From the NCBI GenBank assembly GCA_965602945.1, contig CBFDBC010000118.1, positions 1-11,481 of the forward strand: 11,481 nucleotides of DNA, read 5' to 3'. Both the position numbers and the translations under genes were made by a program. Of this stretch, positions 6,593 through 11,481 are shown in pieces. Origin of the DNA: JAUXEH01 sp965602945. GTDB lineage: Bacteria > Acidobacteriota > Aminicenantia > Aminicenantales > Aminicenantaceae. The first letter of the stretch is position 1; each line of letters begins with the position of its first letter. Below the pieces are notes generated by a model that was not told the DNA's origin, ran no database searches, and saw nothing but the letters and a program-made list of their open reading frames with translations.

Positions 6593-6937
6593 ATGACGGA
6601 TTCCATGGGGGATGGAGAAGAACGAAGACAATATCCCAGAGTTAAAGCAGATGTTCTCTACCGCGAACCCCGGCTGGCTCCCCGCAAGCAGGCCATCTAC
6701 GACATTAGCCTCGGAGGCGTTCGCATCCACTGCGGCGAGGAACTGGAGAAAGACCAGCAGCTGGAGATGGAGTTCTTCCTCCCCAATGGGAACGTCCTGG
6801 TCGCCATCGCTCAGGTGAGGTGGTCGAGCAAGCTCCCCGAAGGCTCGGATGCCGCCTATGCCGCAGGGCTGCAGTTCATGCATCTCAACCCAGACGACGC
6901 CGAGGAATTGAAAAAGTACCTGGAAGACACCGTATAG
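6593..6937 (+). CDS. PilZ-domain c-di-GMP binding protein
   Basis: A 114-aa cytoplasmic protein that is essentially one PilZ domain. It carries both parts of the cyclic-di-GMP binding signature: RxxxR as RQYPR (residues 12-16) and D/NxSxxG as DISLGGV (37-43, with D37, S39 and G42). The barrel continues through GEELEKDQQLEMEFFLP and VLVAIAQVRW, and the C-terminus ends in a helix (DDAEELKKYLEDTV). Because the ligand motifs are intact, it should bind c-di-GMP and act as a stand-alone receptor; its partner is unknown and no motility, pilus or exopolysaccharide gene is adjacent. ATG at 6593 has GAGGTG at 6583-6588. It has its own promoter and ends 26 bp from the end of the opposing permease gene. 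Confidence 0.88.
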   Translation: MTDSMGDGEERRQYPRVKADVLYREPRLAPRKQAIYDISLGGVRIHCGEELEKDQQLEMEFFLPNGNVLVAIAQVRWSSKLPEGSDAAYAAGLQFMHLNPDDAEELKKYLEDTV

Positions 6938-6963
6938 TGCTCCGGCCTCAATCGGCAGCCAGC

Positions 6964-9696
6964 CTATTGGTCGCGGAGTGAGTTGACCGGGTTGGCCGAG
7001 GCAGCCCGCATTCCCTGAAATCCCACCGTGGCCAACGCGATGGCCATGGCCCCCGCGGCAGCTACCAGGAAGACGATCCCCGTGAGCTCGATCCGGTACG
7101 CAAAATCCTGGAGCCACCTGTTCATGGCATAGAATGCCAGGGGGGAAGCGATCGCGATCGACGCCAGGATGAGCCAGATGAATTTCCTGGACAGCATGGT
7201 CACGATGTTGGCCGTCGTGGCGCCCAGCACCTTACGGATCCCTATCTCCTTGACCCGGTAGCGCACCACGAAGGATGCCAGCCCGAACAGGCCCAGGCAG
7301 GCGATGGCGAATCCCAGGGTCGTGATGATGCCGAGCAGCCTCCCCATCTGGGCCTCGTAGCGGTACTCCCGGTCGAAATTCTCGTCCAAGAAGGAATACT
7401 CGAACGGAACTCCGGGGAAGTGCTCCTTCCACTGCACGCCCACGTGCTTCATGATGCCCCGCATATCCTCGATCCGGATCGAAAGCGTGATGGTAGTGAA
7501 CAGCGAGTCCTCGATGTCCAAGATCATGGGTTCGACAAGATCCCGCATGCCCCGGTAGTGGAAATTGTCCACCACCCCTACAATGCGCTTGAACTGGCGG
7601 TGGTAGGAGGCCTGGAAGTTTTCGCCCAGGGCCTCCTCAGGCGTGGCAAATCCCAGGGCCTCGACGGCGGCCAGGTTGACGACATACGATTCCTGTTCAT
7701 CATTGCCTTGATCACGGTCGAAGCCGCGCCCGGCCACGACCTTGATACCGTACTCCTGCATGAAGTCGTAATCATGGGTGATGACGCTGAGCCAGGGCGC
7801 GTTGCGAAAGTCTTCGTCGGTTTTGGTCAGGTAGTATCCGGATCTGTCTCCGTCGCCCGGCACTGTCGACGATACCGTGGCCCCGTAGATCGAGGGGTGG
7901 AGCATGAAACTCTTCTTGATCTCTTCATAGTCCCGCCTCAGGTGATTCAGGTTGCTCTTCACCCGGAGCAGGAGCTTCTGCTCGGTTTTGAATCCCAAGG
8001 CCTGCCCCCGCATGAAATCGAGCTGTTTGAACACGGTGAGCGTGCAGATCACAAGGAAGATCGAGATGGCGAACTGGCCGACGACCAGGGCCTTCTGGAT
8101 CAGGGTACCGCGTGACTTGTTGACCAACTTTCCCTGGAGGACGGCGGCCGGCTTGAAGGCGGTGAGGATGAAGGCGGGGTAGCTGCCGGAGATGATGCCG
8201 ACGAAGAGGAGCAGCCCGAGGAGCGAGGCCAGGACGACCGGCTGTTTGAGCCCGGCCGGAGTGAGGTCCGTGCCGGCCATCTGGTTGAAGGGGATGAGCA
8301 GCAGCCAGATCAACCCGAGGGCCGTGACAAAAGCTATCGCCGTGATGAGGAAAGACTCACCCAGGAACTGGTTGATGAGCTGTCGCGTCTGGGCACCCAC
8401 CACACGCCGCAGCCCCACTTCCTGTGTGCGGGTTGTGGACAGCGCGGCCGAGAGGTTGATGAAATTCATGCAGCCGATGAGCAGGATCAGGAGCGCGCTG
8501 ATGGAATAGATGTAGACATAGTACCAGTTGCCGGGGGCCTCCAGCTGGCGCCTGACATCCTGAGAATGCATGTGGATGCGGATTATGGGTTCGAGGAAGT
8601 ACTCATTGAGCTGTAGTTCTCGGCCGAATTTCTCTTTATATTTCTGGGCCGCGATGGCAGCGGCCCTCTGGATCTGCTCCTCGAATACGGCGGGATCCGT
8701 CTGTGGGAGGAGTTTCACATATGTGAACTTGCCGTGCCAGTGTACCCAGTCCGTGTCGATGGAAGGGACGAAGCGGTTGATGGTCGATGTGGACAGAAGC
8801 ATGTCGTACTTGAAATGTGTGTTGGAAGGCGCGTTCCTCACGATCCCGGTCACCTGATAGTCCTCGATCCTGACGTTCTCATTCCCGATATCGTAGTCGA
8901 TCTCGATCTCGATGGTCTGGCCCAGGGCCGGCTCGTCGTCAAAATATTTAGCGGCCATGCCTTCTGTAAGGACCACGCTGTTGGGAGCCTCCAGGGCTCC
9001 CTCAGGAGCCCCGTACAAGAACGGGATGCGGAAGACATCGAAGATCCCGGGATCCGCAAAAAAGGCCCGGGTTTCGAAGAACCGCTTTTCCCCGCGGACG
9101 ACGAGGGTATTTTTTGCATTTTCAAACGGAGGGATGAGGCGAACCACGTGCTCCACCTGGGGGTAGGAGGCCTTGAGCTCCAGGGCCAGAGGCGCTGGTG
9201 TGGTGGCCGAGCGGCTTTCTGCGACCTGGTTGATGCTGTGGGTCCCGATCCTGAAGATGCGTTCTGCATCCGGGTGAAAGGAGTCATAGGTCAGCTCGTT
9301 GGTCACATACAGGATGATGACGGCGCAGCAGGCCAAACCCACGGCCAGACCCACTATGTTGATAAACGAATAGATCTTCTGCCGCCGGACCTTACGGAGG
9401 CCGATCTTGATGTAGTTGGAGAGCAGGGGAGGCAGCAAGCGGCTTTTCTGCCAGGGCGGCGTCCCGCTCAGGTGGCGGGTCGTGGCCTTGTAGTATTCTG
9501 TGCCCAGGGTGTCAGTGGTCCCGATCTTTGCGACCGCCTCAACGAAGGCCTCCTCCTCAGAGCGGCCCTGCCCGGTCAGATATTCGATCTTGTCCCGTAG
9601 GTGGCACTCCAGCTCGGTCTTGGCTCCGTCCTCGAGGGCCTCGCTGTGGTTCAGGTTTTTACGCCATGTTTTGATGGCTTTTTCCAGGTCGAACAT
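6964..9696 (-). CDS. FtsX/MacB-type ABC transporter permease with N-terminal prefix domain
   Basis: A 910-aa inner-membrane protein. Residues about 1-80 are a cytoplasmic helical prefix domain (ELECHLRDKIEYLTGQG, EEAFVEAVAKIG), like those of PadR-partner proteins. TM1 (about 111-133) is followed by a MacB-type periplasmic domain (about 137-390), FtsX domain 1 (about 392-520), TM5 (about 535-560), a second periplasmic domain, and FtsX domain 2 (about 785-910). The motif R-x-x-E-(V/I)-G-(L/I)-R-(R/K)-V-x-GA occurs twice, starting at residues 423 (RTQEVGLRRVVGA) and 814 (RVKEIGIRKVLGA), showing the internal duplication of this eight-TM type. No ATP-binding gene is in the window, as in the acidobacterial 'duplicated orphan permease' group. 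The ATG at 9696 is chosen because AGGTG (9703-9707) sits 6 nt upstream; a GTG at 9705 would lie within that site. It lies 68 bp downstream of the PadR gene in one operon. The substrate is unknown. Confidence 0.88.
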   Translation of the reverse strand: MFDLEKAIKTWRKNLNHSEALEDGAKTELECHLRDKIEYLTGQGRSEEEAFVEAVAKIGTTDTLGTEYYKATTRHLSGTPPWQKSRLLPPLLSNYIKIGLRKVRRQKIYSFINIVGLAVGLACCAVIILYVTNELTYDSFHPDAERIFRIGTHSINQVAESRSATTPAPLALELKASYPQVEHVVRLIPPFENAKNTLVVRGEKRFFETRAFFADPGIFDVFRIPFLYGAPEGALEAPNSVVLTEGMAAKYFDDEPALGQTIEIEIDYDIGNENVRIEDYQVTGIVRNAPSNTHFKYDMLLSTSTINRFVPSIDTDWVHWHGKFTYVKLLPQTDPAVFEEQIQRAAAIAAQKYKEKFGRELQLNEYFLEPIIRIHMHSQDVRRQLEAPGNWYYVYIYSISALLILLIGCMNFINLSAALSTTRTQEVGLRRVVGAQTRQLINQFLGESFLITAIAFVTALGLIWLLLIPFNQMAGTDLTPAGLKQPVVLASLLGLLLFVGIISGSYPAFILTAFKPAAVLQGKLVNKSRGTLIQKALVVGQFAISIFLVICTLTVFKQLDFMRGQALGFKTEQKLLLRVKSNLNHLRRDYEEIKKSFMLHPSIYGATVSSTVPGDGDRSGYYLTKTDEDFRNAPWLSVITHDYDFMQEYGIKVVAGRGFDRDQGNDEQESYVVNLAAVEALGFATPEEALGENFQASYHRQFKRIVGVVDNFHYRGMRDLVEPMILDIEDSLFTTITLSIRIEDMRGIMKHVGVQWKEHFPGVPFEYSFLDENFDREYRYEAQMGRLLGIITTLGFAIACLGLFGLASFVVRYRVKEIGIRKVLGATTANIVTMLSRKFIWLILASIAIASPLAFYAMNRWLQDFAYRIELTGIVFLVAAAGAMAIALATVGFQGMRAASANPVNSLRDQ

Positions 9697-9702
9697 TGGT
9701 TT

Positions 9703-9707
9703 CACCT
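9703..9707 (-). promoter_or_regulatory. Ribosome binding site deciding the permease start
   Basis: AAAAGGTG on the minus strand, with the AGGTG core at 9703-9707, lies 6 nt before the ATG at 9696. An in-frame GTG at 9705 is part of this same sequence and is therefore a poor start. Confidence 0.65.
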
Positions 9708-9764
9708 TTTGCTTTTGTGTACGTGTTTCTCTTCTTTCGGTTTTCTAAGAGTACGCCTGCCCTT

Positions 9765-10103
9765 TCAGTCAAAGGAGGGCAGCGGCGCCCAGAGTTTGGA
9801 CAGCACCCTGTGGACGCTCATCCACTGCTGCTTTTCCTTTTCCAGCTCTTTCCTGCCCAGGCCGGTCAGCCGGTAGTATTTGCGGTGGCGGCCGCTGTCG
9901 GACATCTTCCACTGCGACTGGATGAAGCCGTCCTTTTCCAACCGGTGGAGCACGGGATAGATCGTTCCTTCGGACCACTCCAGGATCCCGCCCGAGATCT
10001 CGATCATGCTGTGTATGATCTGATACCCGTAGATCTCCCCTCCGGCCAGGATGGAAAGGATCACGGGCTTGGTGGATGCTGCGACCAGGGCTTTCGATAT
10101 CAT
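9765..10103 (-). CDS. PadR-family transcriptional regulator
   Basis: A 112-aa PadR-like winged-helix protein of the short type. The recognisable blocks are ILSILAGGEIYGYQIIHSMIE (residues 16-35, described in two parts: helix 1-2 with the GYQI motif), EGTIYPVLHRLEKDGFI (45-61, recognition helix) and the wing GRHRKYYRLTGLGRKEL (71-87), ending in a short C-terminal helix for dimerisation. ATG at 10103 has GAGGT 7 nt upstream. It is the first gene of a two-gene operon with the permease, an arrangement common in Acidobacteriota. PadR proteins are usually repressors that bind inverted repeats in their own promoter; the inverted repeats at 10119-10158 fit this role. In this type of pair the regulator may respond to the permease's cytoplasmic prefix domain rather than to a small molecule, which is inference. 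Confidence 0.92.
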   Translation of the reverse strand: MISKALVAASTKPVILSILAGGEIYGYQIIHSMIEISGGILEWSEGTIYPVLHRLEKDGFIQSQWKMSDSGRHRKYYRLTGLGRKELEKEKQQWMSVHRVLSKLWAPLPSFD

Positions 10104-10118
10104 CGCTTACCTCACATG

Positions 10119-10133
10119 CCTAGAATCTCTAGG
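10119..10133. promoter_or_regulatory. Inverted repeat CCTAGA-ATC-TCTAGG at the PadR transcription start
   Basis: A perfect 6+3+6 inverted repeat just downstream of the -10 element of the PadR promoter, covering the expected transcription start near 10128. Its position is typical of a repressor site. Likely ligand: the PadR protein encoded immediately downstream. Confidence 0.55.
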
Positions 10134-10158
10134 TAATATACCTTGGAGCTCGAGGTAT
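10131..10158. promoter_or_regulatory. Interleaved AGGTA/TACCT repeats within the PadR promoter
   Basis: AGGTA (10131-10135), TACCT (10139-10143) and AGGTA (10153-10157) form two overlapping inverted repeats: AGGTA-ATA-TACCT, and ATACCT-n9-AGGTAT (10138-10158). The second fills the spacer between -35 and -10 and touches both elements. Together with the CCTAGA repeat next to it, this would allow two or more dimers to bind side by side and shut the promoter. Confidence 0.55.
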
Positions 10159-10163
10159 GTCAA
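10135..10163 (-). promoter_or_regulatory. Sigma70-type promoter of the PadR-permease operon
   Basis: On the minus strand: TTGACA (10158-10163, perfect), 17-bp spacer, TATATT (10135-10140, 5 of 6). The predicted start is near 10128, giving a leader of about 25 nt to the PadR ATG at 10103. This is one of the two best-matching promoters of the window, and it is fully overlapped by inverted repeats. Confidence 0.75.
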
Positions 10164-10211
10164 TAAATACGAAAAATGAGAGGAAGGGTTTAATCAAGGG
10201 GGACAGGTGCA

Positions 10212-10239
10212 TTGACATTTCAATTTTCGTTGTGATAAG
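10212..10239 (+). promoter_or_regulatory. Promoter of the ferredoxin-domain gene
   Basis: TTGACA (10212-10217, perfect), a 16-bp spacer and GATAAG (10234-10239, 4 of 6) preceded by TGn, so it has extended -10 character. It points away from the PadR promoter, with about 50 bp between the two -35 elements, and would give a very short leader before the ATG at 10263. Confidence 0.5.
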
Positions 10240-10262
10240 TCTGTTTCGAACACCACGGGAAA

Positions 10263-11481
10263 ATGGCTCACCACACTCTGAGGACCGGCTATTCCAGGTT
10301 GATCGATCGGCTGAACCGCTTTCCCCAAGGGGCCCCGTCATCGGAGCTGCTCTATAAGATCCTGGAGCTTCTGTTCAGTGAGGAAGAGGCGGGGCTGGTG
10401 GCCCTTCTGCCCATCAAGCCCTTCACAGCGAAAAAGGCCGCCCGGATCTGGAAAATCAAAGAGGCGGAAGCGAGGAAGACACTCGATAAGCTGGCCGGCC
10501 GCGCCATCCTGGTGGACATCCCGCAGAACGGGGAAGTCCTCTACTGCCTCCCACCGCCCATGGCCGGATTCTTCGAGTTTTCCATGATGCGGCTCCGGGA
10601 TGACATCGATCAGAAGCTTCTGGCCGAGCTCTTCTACGAGTACCTGAACGTGGAAGAGGATTTCATCAAGGCGCTTTTTACGAGGGGTGAAACCCAGCTG
10701 GGCCGCACTTTTGTGCAGGAGCCCATGCTGTCCGAGGAAAACGGCCTGCATGTCCTGGACTACGAACGGTCCAGCGAGGTGATCAAAACCGCCACGGACA
10801 TGGGAGTCGGGATCTGCTACTGCCGCCACAAGATGCAGCACATGAACCGCGCCTGCCAGGCCCCAATGGACATCTGCATGACGTTCAATACCACGGCGGC
10901 AGCCTTGATCAGGCATGGGGTCGCGCGACGCGTGGATGCGGCCGAGGGCCTGGACCTCCTGGAGGCGGCCTATGCGCACGATCTAGTTCAGTTCGGCGAA
11001 AACGTGCAGGACCGGGTCTCTTTCATCTGCAACTGCTGCGGCTGCTGCTGCGAGGCCATGATCGCGCAGAGACGCTTCGCTGTTTTCGCCCCGATCCATA
11101 CGACCAACTTCATCCCGAGTATAGATGGGGGACGATGCACAGGCTGTGGGAAATGCACCGATGCCTGTCCGGTGGAAGCCATGATCCTGGTGTCCGCCAA
11201 CGATGCGCACAAGCCCAGGAAGAAGGCGGCCCGGTTGGATGACCATCTCTGCCTGGGTTGCGGCGTGTGCGTGCGGGCCTGCCCGGAGGGAGCCCTGTGT
11301 CTTGTCTCACGGGAAAAGAGGGTCATCACTCCCGTAAATTCCGTTCACAAGGCGGTCGTGATGGCGGTGGAGCGAGGCATGCTGCAGAACCTGATCTTCG
11401 ACAATCACGTGCTCTGGAGCCACAGGGCCATGGCCGCGGTATTCGGCGTCATCCTGAAGCTCCCACCAATCAAGCAGGCCC
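10263..11481 (+). CDS. Winged-helix/4Fe-4S dicluster ferredoxin-domain protein (3'-truncated)
   Basis: The frame is open from ATG 10263 to the right edge (406 residues visible, no stop). A TAA at 10236-10238 with no other start codon before 10263 fixes the start; GGGA is a weak ribosome binding site. Residues about 25-105 look like a winged helix (ELLFSEEEAGLVALLP, PFTAKKAARIWKI, EARKTLDKLAGRAILVD). Then come extra cysteines: CYC at 185-187, C198 and C205 (C-x-C-x10-C-x6-C), and CNCCGCCC at 256-263. Two classic [4Fe-4S] motifs follow: CTGCGKCTDACP (C292, 295, 298, 302) and CLGCGVCVRACP (C330, 333, 336, 340). The tail (VNSVHKAVVMAVERG, LIFDNHVLWSHRAM) is soluble. It is most likely a cytoplasmic low-potential electron carrier or redox-linked regulator of anaerobes. 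I recognise the family as widespread but without an assigned reaction, and probably only a short C-terminal tail is missing. Confidence 0.85.
   Translation, partial: MAHHTLRTGYSRLIDRLNRFPQGAPSSELLYKILELLFSEEEAGLVALLPIKPFTAKKAARIWKIKEAEARKTLDKLAGRAILVDIPQNGEVLYCLPPPMAGFFEFSMMRLRDDIDQKLLAELFYEYLNVEEDFIKALFTRGETQLGRTFVQEPMLSEENGLHVLDYERSSEVIKTATDMGVGICYCRHKMQHMNRACQAPMDICMTFNTTAAALIRHGVARRVDAAEGLDLLEAAYAHDLVQFGENVQDRVSFICNCCGCCCEAMIAQRRFAVFAPIHTTNFIPSIDGGRCTGCGKCTDACPVEAMILVSANDAHKPRKKAARLDDHLCLGCGVCVRACPEGALCLVSREKRVITPVNSVHKAVVMAVERGMLQNLIFDNHVLWSHRAMAAVFGVILKLPPIKQA

Noticed and set aside
7420..9600. Plus-strand frames of 231 and 288 codons inside the permease gene.
   Set aside because: Asp/Gly/Val/His-rich antisense translations of the permease; no ribosome binding sites or domains.
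11018..11053. Apparent TGC-rich short tandem repeat.
   Set aside because: It is simply the codons for the cysteine block CNCCGCCC in the ferredoxin-domain gene.
10338..11329. Minus-strand frames of 213, 87 and 113 codons at the right end.
   Set aside because: They are opposite the ferredoxin-domain gene, which has two canonical cluster motifs and runs off the window.

Overview
The window is GC-rich and densely coded. It holds nine protein genes, two of them cut by the window edges. There are no rRNA, tRNA, CRISPR, insertion-sequence or prophage signatures. A BshA-type bacillithiol glycosyltransferase, a PadR-controlled 'orphan' FtsX/MacB permease with a helical prefix domain, a secreted amidohydrolase fused to a CIA30 domain, and a winged-helix/4Fe-4S dicluster protein together suggest an Acidobacteriota-like bacterium, possibly of the Aminicenantes type. 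That assignment is inference from gene content, not from a marker gene.

Left part (1-2682, + strand): the 3' portion of bshA, then a sodium:solute symporter (SSS family) 47 bp downstream, probably co-transcribed. Meeting the symporter tail-to-tail, with only 5 bp between stop codons, is a minus-strand acetoacetate-decarboxylase-fold gene (2688-3383).

Middle part (3384-6937): the 241-bp divergent spacer 3384-3624 contains a strong sigma70-type promoter (TTGACA, 17 bp, TATGTT). A perfect 16-bp palindrome, TTTAAAGTACTTTAAA, covers its -10 edge and likely start site. It drives a six-TM membrane protein that overlaps a small winged-helix regulator. This looks like a self-regulated membrane protein/regulator pair. 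Sixty bp downstream lies the amidohydrolase-CIA30 gene. A small PilZ (c-di-GMP receptor) gene follows with its own extended -10 promoter.

Right part (6964-11481): on the minus strand, a PadR regulator gene and then a 910-aa duplicated FtsX-type permease form an operon. Its promoter (TTGACA, 17 bp, TATATT) is threaded with several inverted repeats of AGGTA/TACCT and CCTAGA/TCTAGG, strong candidates for PadR operators. Divergent from it, with its own TTGACA promoter, is a cysteine-rich winged-helix plus 2[4Fe-4S] ferredoxin-domain protein that runs off the right edge.

No gene-free stretch exceeds 300 bp. The largest are 3384-3624 (241 bp), 10104-10262 (159 bp) and 6449-6592 (144 bp), and all three carry promoter-like and palindromic sequences described below. 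I see no convincing rho-independent terminator anywhere. The most notable finding is not a new gene family but two regulator/membrane-protein modules, each with a palindromic operator laid over its own promoter.
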